64,000 nt of DNA from Pseudonocardia sp. N23 (GTDB taxonomy: Bacteria > Actinomycetota > Actinomycetes > Mycobacteriales > Pseudonocardiaceae), in contig NZ_BEGX01000128.1 of assembly GCF_002583555.1 (NCBI RefSeq), positions 47,939 through 111,938 of the forward strand. Direction: 5' to 3'. Both the position numbers and the translations under genes were made by a program. A model generated the notes under the pieces. That model did not search any database, had not been told where the DNA came from, and was given only the letters and a program-made list of their open reading frames with translations. Position 1 is the stretch's first letter. Every line of letters starts with the position of its first letter. This document shows positions 36,901-45,304 of this stretch, one piece after another.

Positions 36901-38127
36901 TCAGCGCCGGTTGGACAGGAACGCGACCGACACGTGCTCGTCGACGGTCAGGTCCTCCTGGTCCTCGGGCACGATCAGCATCCCGTTGGCCTCGGCGAGT
37001 GAGGTCAGCAGGTGGGTGCCGGAGAGGCCCAGGGGCTGCAGCAGGTAGTCGCCGCTGTCCTGCTCGCGCAGCAGCCGCCCGCGCACGTACCCACGGCGGC
37101 CCTTGCGCGACACGACCGGCGACGTCAGCCGGGCCTGCAGCACCCGGCGGTGCGGGTCCTCCAGGCCGAGCCCGAGCCGGACGAGCGGGCGGGCGAGCAC
37201 CTCGAACAGCAGCAGCGCGGTGGCCGGGTGCGAGGGGAACAGGAACGTCGGCACCGCGTCGCGGCCGACGACCCCGAAGCCCTGCGACGAGCCCGGATGC
37301 ATGGCGACGCGGGTGTCGTCGATCTCGCCGATGCCGTCGAAGGCCGATCGCAGCTCCGCGCCGGGGCGTCCCGCGACCGCACCGCACACCACGAGGACCT
37401 CGGTGAACGGCAGCATGTCCTCCAGCGCCGACCGCACCTCGCGGACGTCGGCCCGGACCAGGCGCAGCCGCGACACCGCCGCACCGGCCTCCCGGGCGGC
37501 CGCCGCGATGGCGTGGGTGCAGACGTCGGGAACCTGCCCGGCGCCGGCACCGCGCGAGACGTCGACGAGCTCGTCGCCGACCGCGAGCACCGACACCCGC
37601 GGCTTCGGGTGCACGAGGACCTGCCCGCGACCCGCCGCGGCGAGCATCGCGACCTGCGCGGTGCCGACGATCTCGTCGCGGTTCACGGCGACGTCGCCGG
37701 GCTGGACGTCCTCACCGATGCGGCGCACGAACACCGCCGAGGGCACGGCGCGGTGCACCGAGATGCGGGCCGACCCGGAATCGGTGTGGTCCGACGGCAG
37801 GACTGCGTCGGCCAGCGTCGGCAACGGCGCACCGGCGACCACCCGCACCGCCTGCCCGGGCTGCAGCCGCAAGGGCTGGCGCGACCCGGCCGGGATCTCC
37901 CCCACGACCGGCAGCGACACCGGCCCCGCGTCGGACGCACCGACGAGGTCGATGCTGCGGACCGCGTAGCCGTCGATCGCCGCCTGGTCGAAGCCGGGCA
38001 ACGGACGTGACGTGCTCACCGACTCCGCGGACCGCAGCCCGTGGGCGTCGGCGATCGCGACACGGACCGGCGCCGGGCGCACCGCCGCCGCGAGGATCCT
38101 CTCGAGCTGCTCGTCGACCGACCGCAC
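36901..38127 (-). CDS. glp: gephyrin-like MoeA homologue Glp (cell division)
   Basis: 408 residues with the MoeA four-domain plan: LPGFDQAAIDGYAV near 43-56, domain II, the MPT-binding-like VLAVGDELVDVSRGAGAGQV region, and the C-terminal beta domain. Clustering with galU, rimJ and glpR matches the actinobacterial Glp that has moonlighted into cell division through FtsZ and GlpR. Catalytic molybdenum insertion is doubtful because the usual GDE motif context is altered (VVCGAVAGRPGAELR replaces a canonical GGVSVGD-type loop). GTG start, 6 bp after galU. Confidence 0.9.
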   Translation of the reverse strand: MRSVDEQLERILAAAVRPAPVRVAIADAHGLRSAESVSTSRPLPGFDQAAIDGYAVRSIDLVGASDAGPVSLPVVGEIPAGSRQPLRLQPGQAVRVVAGAPLPTLADAVLPSDHTDSGSARISVHRAVPSAVFVRRIGEDVQPGDVAVNRDEIVGTAQVAMLAAAGRGQVLVHPKPRVSVLAVGDELVDVSRGAGAGQVPDVCTHAIAAAAREAGAAVSRLRLVRADVREVRSALEDMLPFTEVLVVCGAVAGRPGAELRSAFDGIGEIDDTRVAMHPGSSQGFGVVGRDAVPTFLFPSHPATALLLFEVLARPLVRLGLGLEDPHRRVLQARLTSPVVSRKGRRGYVRGRLLREQDSGDYLLQPLGLSGTHLLTSLAEANGMLIVPEDQEDLTVDEHVSVAFLSNRR

Positions 38128-38133
38128 CGTCGC

Positions 38134-39021
38134 CTAACCCTCCAGCCGCGCGGCCAGCCAGCTGCGCAGGTCGTCGCCGTAGTCGGGGTGCTGGAGCGCG
38201 AAGTCGACGAACGCCTTCGCGTAACCACCCGGGTTGCCCAGGTCGTGCCGGCCGCCGCGGTGCACCACCACGTGCACGGGGTGACCCTCGGCGATCAGCA
38301 GCGCCACGGCGTCGGTGAGCTGCAGCTCACCGCCCGCGCCGGGGGTGATGCGGCCCAGGGCGTCGAAGATCGCCCGGTCGAGCAGGTAGCGGCCGGCGGC
38401 GGCGAACGACGACGGCGCCTCGTCGGCCGGCGGCTTCTCGACCATCCCGTGCACGCGCTTCACGTCGTCGTCGGCGGTGTCGGCGACGTCGAACACGCCG
38501 TAGGCGGAGATCTCCGGGCCCGGGATGTCGAAGGCGCACAGCACGGTTCCGCCGTGCTGCGCACGCACGGCGGCCATCCGGTCGAGCACACCGGTGGGCA
38601 GCACGATGTCGTCGGGCAGCAGCACCGCGACGGCGTCCTCGTCGTCGCCGAGCACGTCGGCGACGCACCCCACCGCGTGTCCGAGACCCTTGGGCTGGTG
38701 CTGGGTGACCGTCTGCACCGCGATCAGCTCGGCGGCCCTGCGCACCTTGGCCAGCAACGCGTCCTTGCCGCGCTCCTTGAGCGTCTCCTCCAGCTCGGGC
38801 TGCGGCGCGAAGTGGGCGGCGATCGCGTCCTTGCCCGGCGAGGTGACGATCAAGAGCCGCTCGGCGCCCGCTTCGGCCGCCTCGGCGGCCACGAGCTCGA
38901 TGCCAGGGGTGTCGACGACGGGCAGCAGCTCCTTGGGAACCGTCTTCGTCGTCGGCAGGAACCTGGTGCCGAGACCGGCGGCGGGGACGACAGCGGAGCG
39001 GAACGCGCGGGACTCGCTCAT
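38134..39021 (-). CDS. galU: UTP-glucose-1-phosphate uridylyltransferase
   Basis: 295 residues from ATG 39021 (MSESRAFRSAV). Nucleotidyltransferase loop VVPAAGLGTRFLPTTKTVPK, VTQHQPKGLGHAVGC, LLPDDIVLPTG and VEKPPADEAPSSFAAAGRY are GalU signatures. It makes UDP-glucose for cell wall and trehalose synthesis. The 19-residue upstream frame extension is rejected because TAGGCT lies 8 bp before this ATG. Divergent from the 5-FCL gene. Confidence 0.95.
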   Translation of the reverse strand: MSESRAFRSAVVPAAGLGTRFLPTTKTVPKELLPVVDTPGIELVAAEAAEAGAERLLIVTSPGKDAIAAHFAPQPELEETLKERGKDALLAKVRRAAELIAVQTVTQHQPKGLGHAVGCVADVLGDDEDAVAVLLPDDIVLPTGVLDRMAAVRAQHGGTVLCAFDIPGPEISAYGVFDVADTADDDVKRVHGMVEKPPADEAPSSFAAAGRYLLDRAIFDALGRITPGAGGELQLTDAVALLIAEGHPVHVVVHRGGRHDLGNPGGYAKAFVDFALQHPDYGDDLRSWLAARLEG

Positions 39022-39029
39022 GGTCGGCG

Positions 39030-39051
39030 AGCCTATCGGCGCCGGTAACGT
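39030..39051. promoter_or_regulatory. divergent leaderless promoters of galU and 5-FCL
   Basis: Minus strand TAGGCT (39035-39030) is 8 bp before the galU ATG; plus strand TAACGT (39046-39051) is 6 bp before the GTG at 39058. Both hexamers fit in a 36-bp intergenic region with no leader. Confidence 0.5.
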
Positions 39052-39057
39052 GCCCGC

Positions 39058-39708
39058 GTGACGGCACACGGAGAACATCAGGCTTCACCGCGGGCACATC
39101 CCGACGATCCCGGCGCCGACGGCTCCGGGAAGGCCGGGTTGCGACGGCGGCTGCTGGCCGCGCGCCGCGCCGTCACGCCGGACCGCCGGGTCGCGCGGGA
39201 CGCGGCTCTCGCCGACGGTGTCGTCGCGGTCGCCGCGGGCCGCGGTGCCGGGCTCGTCGTGTGCGCCTACCTGCCCGTCGGGAGCGAGCCGGGGTCGATC
39301 GCGATGCTCGACGCACTGCGCGCCGCCGGCCACGTCGTCCGGCTCCCGGTCGTCCCGGACGAGCCCGGCAGCCTCGACTGGGCCGCCTACGACGGCCCGG
39401 GCTCGCTCGCCGACGGACCGCTCGGACTGCGTGAACCCACTGGTCCACGGCTCGGTGTGGCAGGTATCACTGCCGCCGACGTCGTCCTCGTCCCCGCGCT
39501 CGCCGTCGACCTGGCCGGGAACCGCCTCGGCCGCGGCGGCGGCTACTACGACCGGACCCTGCCCCTCGTCGGCGCGGACGCACTGGTCATCGCCGTGGTC
39601 GACGACGACGAGCTGCTCGATGTCGTTCCCGTGGACCCGCACGACATGCGCGTCGCCGGAGCCCTGCGCCCGGGCAGCGGTGTGACGACGCTCGGAACAG
39701 CGGGTTGA
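39058..39708 (+). CDS. 5-formyltetrahydrofolate cyclo-ligase
   Basis: 216 residues. ATP-dependent conversion of 5-formyl-THF to methenyl-THF. KAGLRRRLLAARRAVTPDRR, the substrate segment VCAYLPVGSEPGS, DVVLVPALAVDL and the ATP-site GNRLGRGGGYYDRTLPL motif identify the family. The first 25 residues are an unusual Gly/Asp-rich extension, which the leaderless GTG start implies is real. Divergent from galU as in mycobacteria. Confidence 0.93.
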   Translation: MTAHGEHQASPRAHPDDPGADGSGKAGLRRRLLAARRAVTPDRRVARDAALADGVVAVAAGRGAGLVVCAYLPVGSEPGSIAMLDALRAAGHVVRLPVVPDEPGSLDWAAYDGPGSLADGPLGLREPTGPRLGVAGITAADVVLVPALAVDLAGNRLGRGGGYYDRTLPLVGADALVIAVVDDDELLDVVPVDPHDMRVAGALRPGSGVTTLGTAG

Positions 39709-39764
39709 TCGCGCAGGTTAAACTTGGCAGTCCCTGTATGGGAGTGCCAGCTCCGGAGGATCCC

Positions 39765-40154
39765 TTGCCGACCTACCAGTACGCCTGCACCGCCTGTGAC
39801 CACCGGTTCGAGGCAGTGCAGTCCTTCTCCGACGACTCGCTGACGGTGTGCCCCGAATGTGGCGGCGCCCTCCGCAAGGTCTTCTCCTCGGTGGGGATCG
39901 TCTTCAAGGGCAGCGGGTTCTACCGCACCGACAGCCGTGGCAGCAGCGGTGTGGCCGCCTCCACCGACTCGTCGTCGTCCTCGTCGGACTCGAAGTCCGA
40001 CTCCTCGACCTCGTCCGACTCCGGGTCCACCCCGCAGACCGTGTCCGGCAAACCGCCGAAGCACGGCGAGCTGGTCAAGACGTCGGGCCCGTCGAGCAGC
40101 AGCTCGTCCTCGTCGTCGGGGTCGTCCAGCCCGGGATCGACGCCCGCCGCCTGA
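39765..40154 (+). CDS. FmdB-family zinc-ribbon protein
   Basis: 129 residues. The N-terminal 45 residues form a zinc ribbon: CTACDHRF then CPECGGALRK, two CxxC pairs. The rest is a Ser/Asp/Thr-rich low-complexity tail, common in actinobacterial members. The TTG start (MPTYQYACTACDH) has GGAGGA 4 bp upstream. The upstream frame from 39705 has no family similarity. Function unknown; the mycobacterial homologue near 5-FCL has been linked to proteostasis. Confidence 0.85.
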   Translation: MPTYQYACTACDHRFEAVQSFSDDSLTVCPECGGALRKVFSSVGIVFKGSGFYRTDSRGSSGVAASTDSSSSSSDSKSDSSTSSDSGSTPQTVSGKPPKHGELVKTSGPSSSSSSSSSGSSSPGSTPAA

Positions 40155-40279
40155 CAGGCCGTCCCTCCGGGGTTGTCCACATCCCGCGGAAACCGTCCAC
40201 AGGCCCGCCGGGAACCCGGTCCCACGTCCGTCCGCGCACCTAGCGTCGGAGCCGATCACGGTTCCGACGAGAGGTCCGC

Positions 40280-40954
40280 ATGCCCGCCTCCTCCACAGCA
40301 CCGTCCCGTCCGTGGGACGTCCTGCTCGCCCGGCTGCCCGCCACCCGCTGGCGGCGCGGCGTCCTCGCGCGCCGCGTCCTGGCGGGTGCGCTCGTCGTCG
40401 CCGCCGCGGTGCTGGCGTTCCGCCCCGCGGCGGGCGCGGGCGAGCCCGTCCTCGTCGCCGTCCGCGACCTCCCCGCCGGTGTCGTCCTCGGCCCCGCCGA
40501 CCTCGCCGTCCGCCCGTGGCCGGACGCGCTGGTGCCGACGGGCGTGTTGCGCGCCACTGCCGACGCGACCGGCCGTGTCCTCGCAGGCCCCGTCCGTGCC
40601 GGCGAACCCGTGACCGACCTCCGGCTGGCCGGGCCTGCCCTGGCCGCCGCCGCGTCGGGCCTGCCCGACGCCGTCGCCGTCCCCGTCCGGCTGACCGATC
40701 CCGGCGTCGCGGGCCTGCTCGTCGCGGGCAACGTCGTCGACGTCGTCACCCCCGGAGCCGGTGCCGACGAGGCCGTCGTCCTCGCCGAGGGCGCGGTCGT
40801 CACCGCTGTGCTGCCGGCCGATTCGGGAGGGGTCGCCACCGGTTCGCGGGGGCGGATCGTGCTGGTCGCGTTGCCGCCGACACAGGCGACGCGCCTCGCC
40901 GCCGCCGCGCTGACGCAGCAGGTCGCGGTTACCCTCCGGCAGCAGAACCGGTGA
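40280..40954 (+). CDS. SAF-domain membrane-anchored protein (CpaB/RcpC-like)
   Basis: 224 residues. One N-terminal helix (VLAGALVVAAAVLAF) followed by a SAF domain (about 57-120, VLVAVRDLPAGVVLGPADLA) and an RcpC/CpaB-like domain (VAVPVRLTDPGVAGLLVAGN). CpaB proteins assemble Flp/Tad pili, but no tad genes are near, so a stand-alone envelope role is more likely. Located between fmdB and mscL, a conserved actinobacterial position. Confidence 0.85.
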   Translation: MPASSTAPSRPWDVLLARLPATRWRRGVLARRVLAGALVVAAAVLAFRPAAGAGEPVLVAVRDLPAGVVLGPADLAVRPWPDALVPTGVLRATADATGRVLAGPVRAGEPVTDLRLAGPALAAAASGLPDAVAVPVRLTDPGVAGLLVAGNVVDVVTPGAGADEAVVLAEGAVVTAVLPADSGGVATGSRGRIVLVALPPTQATRLAAAALTQQVAVTLRQQNR

Positions 40955-40970
40955 TCCAACGGGGGGACCA

Positions 40971-41420
40971 ATGCTCAAGGGCTTCAAGGACTTCATTCTG
41001 CGCGGCAACGTCGTCGACCTCGCGGTCGCCGTCGTCATCGGTGCCGCATTCGGTGCGATCGTCACGTCGTTCACCGAGAAGATCATCAAGCCGTTGCTCA
41101 ACGCGATCACCCCACCGACCGCGACCGGCCTCGGTATCAACATCATCGCCGACAAGCCGAGCACCTACATCGACTTCGCCGCCGTCATCACCGCGGCGAT
41201 CAACTTCCTGATCGTCGCCGCAGTCGTCTACTTCGTCATCGTGCTGCCGCTCAAGGCCCTCAAGGAGCGTCGCAAGCGTGGCGAGGAGGCCGGTCCGGCC
41301 GAGCCCACCGACGTCCAGCTGCTCTCGGAGATCCGCGACCTGCTCGCCGCGCAGGCCGGCGCCTCCGACGGCAAGCACTCCCCGACCGACGGCAAGCAAT
41401 CCCCGACCGACGACAGGTAG
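40971..41420 (+). CDS. mscL: large-conductance mechanosensitive channel
   Basis: 149 residues. The amphipathic N-terminus MLKGFKDFILRGNVVDLAVA, the TM1 gate region VAVVIGAAFGAIVTSF, the periplasmic loop and TM2 (INFLIVAAVVYFVIVLPL) are complete. The C-terminal bundle helix LLSEIRDLLAAQ is followed by a repeated SPTDGK tail not usual in MscL. Pentameric channel relieving hypo-osmotic stress. 16 bp after the SAF gene. Confidence 0.96.
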   Translation: MLKGFKDFILRGNVVDLAVAVVIGAAFGAIVTSFTEKIIKPLLNAITPPTATGLGINIIADKPSTYIDFAAVITAAINFLIVAAVVYFVIVLPLKALKERRKRGEEAGPAEPTDVQLLSEIRDLLAAQAGASDGKHSPTDGKQSPTDDR

Positions 41421-41446
41421 TCCCCGGGGACGACGCCCGGGACCGC

Positions 41447-41611
41447 TCAGTCCTGGTCGTGGTGCGGGGGGCGGTTGGCGCGCAGCCACTCGTCGCCCGA
41501 CGCGTCGGTACGCGGCTCGTCGTCCCCACGTTCGTCACTGGTCGTGACGGGCAGGACGTCGCCGAAGACCTCCTCGATCCGACGCCGCATCTGCTCGGAC
41601 AGCTCCGCCAT
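41447..41611 (-). CDS. small conserved actinobacterial protein, 54 aa
   Basis: Reads MAELSEQMRRRIEEVFGDVL then a short acidic stretch ending DEWLRANRPPHHDQD. An amphipathic helix at the N-terminus is followed by a disordered acidic tail. Similar short proteins near mscL and moaB2 occur in related actinobacteria, as far as I recall; no function is known. It converges on mscL with 26 bp between stops. Confidence 0.7.
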   Translation of the reverse strand: MAELSEQMRRRIEEVFGDVLPVTTSDERGDDEPRTDASGDEWLRANRPPHHDQD

Positions 41612-41729
41612 GCCTCCATCGTGCCACCGCAGCGGTGGATCGACGCCGTCCCCTGCTGAAACGGCCTCCGCAGTGCCACCATGGACGGACCGGGCGTCGG
41701 TCGCGCCCGGTCAGGGATCGGGGGACGAC

Positions 41730-42401
41730 ATGGGACTGCTGGACAAGGCCGTCGAGATCGTCGAGGACGTCATCGAACGCGCCACACCGTACGCGAAGGG
41801 GGCCGCCGAGAAGGCGGCACCGCACGTCGAGAACGCGAAGCGCAAGGCCGGGCCGTACCTGGAGCAGGCCCGGGAGAAGGCGTCGCCCTACCTCGACCAG
41901 GCGAGCAAGAAGGCCGGCCCGGTGCTGGACCAGGCGAAGCAGAAGGTCGACAAGGCGACCGGCGGCCGGTTCCACGACCAGCTCGACACGGTGAGCAGCG
42001 CCGTCGGCGACGTGATCGACCGGACGGCAGCGGCCGCGCGCCGAGACCCGGGAGACGACGCTCCCAGCGGCGGCACTCACACCACCGGCCTGCACCCCGC
42101 CGATGCGCCGACGGTCACGACGACGCCGGGTCCGGCCGCGCCGACGGCCACCGCAGGTCCGGCGGGTCCCGCAGGTCCGACGGGCACGCCGGCGTCGACA
42201 GGCACGGCAACGCCGACAGGCACGGCAACGCCGACGAGCTCGGCGGCGCCGACGCCCGGGACCACCGGGACCCCGTCCGGAGCCGCGCCCACGAGCCCCG
42301 GCGCTGCCGCCGAACCGGGCCCGGCGCACGGCGCGAGCGAGAGCAGCAGCCCCAGGGAGCCGAGCACGACCAGGAAGGATCCGGGCGCCTCGGGCGCCTG
42401 A
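41730..42401 (+). CDS. helical-repeat protein with antitoxin-like core (MT0933-type)
   Basis: 223 residues starting MGLLDKAVEIVEDVIERATP. Residues about 25-75 hold four tandem 11-residue amphipathic repeats (APHVENAKRK, AGPYLEQAREK, ASPYLDQASKK, AGPVLDQAKQK), followed by VDKATGGRFHDQLDTV, a motif found in the Rv0909/MT0933 antitoxin-like family. The C-terminal half is Pro/Thr/Ala-rich and probably disordered. No toxin gene is adjacent, so an antitoxin role is doubtful; surfactant-like membrane binding is an alternative. Confidence 0.7.
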   Translation: MGLLDKAVEIVEDVIERATPYAKGAAEKAAPHVENAKRKAGPYLEQAREKASPYLDQASKKAGPVLDQAKQKVDKATGGRFHDQLDTVSSAVGDVIDRTAAAARRDPGDDAPSGGTHTTGLHPADAPTVTTTPGPAAPTATAGPAGPAGPTGTPASTGTATPTGTATPTSSAAPTPGTTGTPSGAAPTSPGAAAEPGPAHGASESSSPREPSTTRKDPGASGA

Positions 42402-42501
42402 TCGCGGAGCGGCCCCGCGTGCCGTTGCGGACGCCGGACCGCGGCCCGGAACTCCGCCGCGGCGGTCCTCGACACCTGCGCCGGCGCCCGCAACAACTCC
42501 G

Positions 42502-42560
42502 CCGAACTCGACGTGGGGCTGGTTCGATCATGACCTGAACCCGCCTGACGTCGAACTCGG
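42502..42560. repeat. 59-bp imperfect palindrome, family 1 (copy 3)
   Basis: Left arm starts CCGAACTCGACGTGGGGCTG and right arm ends GACGTCGAACTCGG around GGTTCGATCATGACC. It lies between the convergent helical-repeat protein and moaB2 genes. Same length and core as the copy at 24105. The other part of the 207-bp gap holds no gene. Confidence 0.8.
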
Positions 42561-42608
42561 CGGGTGCGGCCGCGTCCGGCCGGGCCCGGAGTGCTCAGTC
42601 GGGCAGGC

Positions 42609-43109
42609 TCAGTCGGGGTCGAGGTCCGAGAGCTGCGAGATGACGTGGGTGACGAGCGGGGTCAGCGTCGCCATGCCGTCGCGCACCGCCGCCCGCGACG
42701 ACGCAAGGTTCACGACCAGCGTGCTGCCCGAGACACCGACCAGCCCGCGGGACAGGCCCGCGTCGACGGCACCGGCGGCGAGGCCGGAGGCGCGCAGGGC
42801 CTCTGCGATGCCCGGGATCGGTCGGTCGAGGACGCCGGCCGTCGCGTCGGCGGTGACGTCGCGCGGTGAGACACCCGTGCCACCGACGGTGATGACGAGA
42901 TCGACCCCACCGATGACCGCCGTGTTGAGCGCGTTGCGGATGGCGACGGACTCGCCGGGAACGATCACGACCGCGTCGACGACGAAGTTCGCTTCCTCGA
43001 GCAGCTCGGTGACGAGCGGCCCGCTCGCGTCCGCCCGCTCACCGTGGCTCGCGCGGTCGTCGACGATCACGACGAGGGCCCGGCCGATCTTGGGTGGCGC
43101 CATCTCCAT
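42609..43109 (-). CDS. moaB2: MoaB/Mog-family molybdopterin-binding protein (MoaB2)
   Basis: 166 residues. ALVVIVDDRASHGERADASG, VITVGGTGVSPRDVTADATA and the final GSTLVVNLASSRAAVRDGM are MoaB/MogA nucleotide-binding features. Located between mscL and pepD as in M. tuberculosis Rv0984. Start chosen at ATG 43109 because TACGGT is exactly 6 bp upstream; the longer frame to 43190 overlaps pepD and the ATG at 43103 is an alternative. Confidence 0.92.
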   Translation of the reverse strand: MEMAPPKIGRALVVIVDDRASHGERADASGPLVTELLEEANFVVDAVVIVPGESVAIRNALNTAVIGGVDLVITVGGTGVSPRDVTADATAGVLDRPIPGIAEALRASGLAAGAVDAGLSRGLVGVSGSTLVVNLASSRAAVRDGMATLTPLVTHVISQLSDLDPD

Positions 43110-43115
43110 ACCGTC

Positions 43116-43121
43116 ACCGTA
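43116..43121 (-). promoter_or_regulatory. leaderless -10 hexamer of moaB2
   Basis: TACGGT on the minus strand six bases before the ATG at 43109, the same hexamer and spacing as khtT. Confidence 0.45.
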
Positions 43122-43186
43122 GCGGGGGGGCCGCGACGCCCCGGACCCGGCGGCGCGCACGATCCTGGGACGCGGTCCGGTGGCGG

Positions 43187-45208
43187 TCATCCGGTCGCCG
43201 AACCCAGTGTGACCTGCACCGTTCTGTCGGCGAGCTGGACCGGGATGGTCGCCCCGGGTGCTGTGGACCGGATCTGTGCCTGCAGGTCGAGACCCGTGGT
43301 GATCTGCTTGTCGCCGAACTTGAGGACGACGTCGTTGGCCTTGATCCCCGCCACGTCGGCGGGCCCGCCGGGGATGACGCTCTGGATGCGGGCACCCGTG
43401 ATCGTCTGGTCGTCGGCGACACCGACTCCGAGCACCGCCCGGGTGGCGCGCCCCGTCGTCTCGAGCTCCTGGGCGATGCGCTTGGCCGAGTTGATCGGGA
43501 TGGCGAAGCCCACGCCGATGGACCCGCCCTGGGCGCCGGTCGTCGCGATCGCGGAGTTGATGCCGACGACGCGGCCCTGCATGTCGACGAGCGGGCCGCC
43601 GGAGTTGCCGGGGTTGATCGCGGCGTCGGTCTGCAGGGCACTGAAGACGGTGGGGTCGGAGCCTGCGAGCTCGTCGCCGACGCCGACGGCGCGGTTGAGT
43701 GCGCTGATGATGCCGGTGGTCACGGTGCCGCCGAGCCCGAGGGGCGAGCCGAACGCGACGACGGGCTGGCCGACGCGGACGCCGTCGGAGTTGCCGAGCT
43801 CGATCGGGACGAGGCCGGTGACGTTGGAGGCACGGACGACGGCGAGGTCGGAGCTGGGATCGCGGCCGACGATGGTGGCCGGGACGCTGCGCCCGTCCTG
43901 GAAGACGGCGGTGACGTTGCCGCCGTTCGCGGCGTCGGCGACGACGTGGTTGTTCGTGAGGATGAGCCCGTCGGCGGACAGGATCATGCCGGAGCCCTCG
44001 CCCTCGCTGCGGGGGCCGGTCACGCGGAGCTGGACGGTGCTGGGGAGCACCCGCGTCGCGACGGCCTCGACCGGGCCCTGGGCGGCGGGGTTCTGGTCGA
44101 CGTCGGGTAGCGGCTGGTCGAGCACGTTGCCTTGCGACGCCGGTGTCTGGCCGCGGTCGGCGAGCCGGTAGCCGAGATAGCCGCCGACGCCGCCACCGAC
44201 GAGTGCGGCGACGAGCGCGAGCGCGACCATGGCGGCGGCGAGCCCCCGGCGGCGGCGCGGCGTCCCGGACCCGTCCCCGGCGGCGACGGCGGTGTGGTCG
44301 CCGGGCGGCCCGCCCGCCTGCGACCAGTCCTGCTGCCCGGCCCCGTACTGGGCCGTCCGCTGCCGGGCCGTCTGCTGCCGGCTGGTCGGTTGCGGGCCGA
44401 GGGCGTGCTGCCCCGTCGACTGCCGGCCCGCAGGCGCCTGCTGCGGCGGGCCGGAGGGAAGGTGGACGGTGTCACGCGCCCCTGCCCACGGCCCGGGAGG
44501 CGCGGGACGCCACCCGGGCGGCGTCTGGGGCGGCTGCTGCTGGGGCGGTGGGACCCGCCACTGGCCGGACTGCTGACCCGGCTGGTGCCGCCCGGGCTGG
44601 TGCGGCGGCGCCTGGGCGGCCGCGGCGGCGGGAATGCCGCCTGCCGGCGTGCCCTCGGCCCGCTGCCCGTCGCCCGGATGCACGGTCGCGGGGAGCGTCG
44701 GGCCGGCCGGTGCGGCAGCCGGGGCGGGCAGGTCGACGGGCGTGTCGAGTGCGGTCTCGGCGACGGCGGCCGGGTCGACGGCGGCCGGGTCGACGACGGC
44801 CGGGTCGACGACGGCCGGGTCGACGACGGCCGGGTCGGTGTCGGCCGGGTCGGTGTCGGCCGGGTCGGTGTCGGCAGCGGCCGCGGGAACGTCCTCCGAG
44901 AGGACCGGGACCGACGGGCCCGGGACGGACGGCGCCACCGGATCGACCGAGGTGCCCGACGGCGGCGTCACCGGGTCGGTGTCGGGCCGCGGCACCCCCA
45001 TCGCGTGGGCGGGCGCGTGCTCGGCCCCGCCCTCGTCGGCCGGCTGAGCAGCCGGATCATGCTGCGCCACAACCGGTTCGACAGCCTCGTGCGAGCCGGT
45101 CTGCAGCCCGCCCGGTGGCGTCGACACCATCGACCGATCGGGTTCGGCCCGATCGACCGCGGTGCCGTCGTCGGCGCGCCCGGGCGTGCCGGACCCGTCA
45201 TTCGCCAT
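43187..45208 (-). CDS. pepD: HtrA-like membrane serine protease (PepD)
   Basis: 673 residues. A cytoplasmic Pro/Gln-rich N-terminus (about 1-330) with DTDPA and AVVDP tandem repeats, one membrane helix (GLAAAMVALALVAALVGGGV), a trypsin-like protease domain with His in LTNNHVVADA, Asp in DPSSDLAVVRA and Ser in NPGNSGGPLVD, then a PDZ domain (about 575-670). PepD degrades or chaperones misfolded envelope proteins and modulates MprAB signalling in mycobacteria. ATG 45208 (MANDGSGTPG) is chosen. The N-terminal region is much longer than in M. tuberculosis. Confidence 0.93.
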   Translation of the reverse strand: MANDGSGTPGRADDGTAVDRAEPDRSMVSTPPGGLQTGSHEAVEPVVAQHDPAAQPADEGGAEHAPAHAMGVPRPDTDPVTPPSGTSVDPVAPSVPGPSVPVLSEDVPAAAADTDPADTDPADTDPAVVDPAVVDPAVVDPAAVDPAAVAETALDTPVDLPAPAAAPAGPTLPATVHPGDGQRAEGTPAGGIPAAAAAQAPPHQPGRHQPGQQSGQWRVPPPQQQPPQTPPGWRPAPPGPWAGARDTVHLPSGPPQQAPAGRQSTGQHALGPQPTSRQQTARQRTAQYGAGQQDWSQAGGPPGDHTAVAAGDGSGTPRRRRGLAAAMVALALVAALVGGGVGGYLGYRLADRGQTPASQGNVLDQPLPDVDQNPAAQGPVEAVATRVLPSTVQLRVTGPRSEGEGSGMILSADGLILTNNHVVADAANGGNVTAVFQDGRSVPATIVGRDPSSDLAVVRASNVTGLVPIELGNSDGVRVGQPVVAFGSPLGLGGTVTTGIISALNRAVGVGDELAGSDPTVFSALQTDAAINPGNSGGPLVDMQGRVVGINSAIATTGAQGGSIGVGFAIPINSAKRIAQELETTGRATRAVLGVGVADDQTITGARIQSVIPGGPADVAGIKANDVVLKFGDKQITTGLDLQAQIRSTAPGATIPVQLADRTVQVTLGSATG
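44764..44876. repeat. 15-bp tandem repeat array inside pepD
   Basis: About seven consecutive units, the first type CGACGACGGCCGGGT and the second type CGGTGTCGGCCGGGT, encode AVVDP and DTDPA pentapeptides in the cytoplasmic linker. Unit length of 15 bp keeps the frame, so copy number could vary without inactivating the protease. Confidence 0.8.
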
Positions 45209-45304
45209 GTCTGCCGCCCCCACGTCGCGAACCCCTCGGCACAGCCTAGGAGCAATGGTGCAGGCGCGCGCCGTCACCATCCGGTTCCGCGACGGCGCCG
45301 GAGT

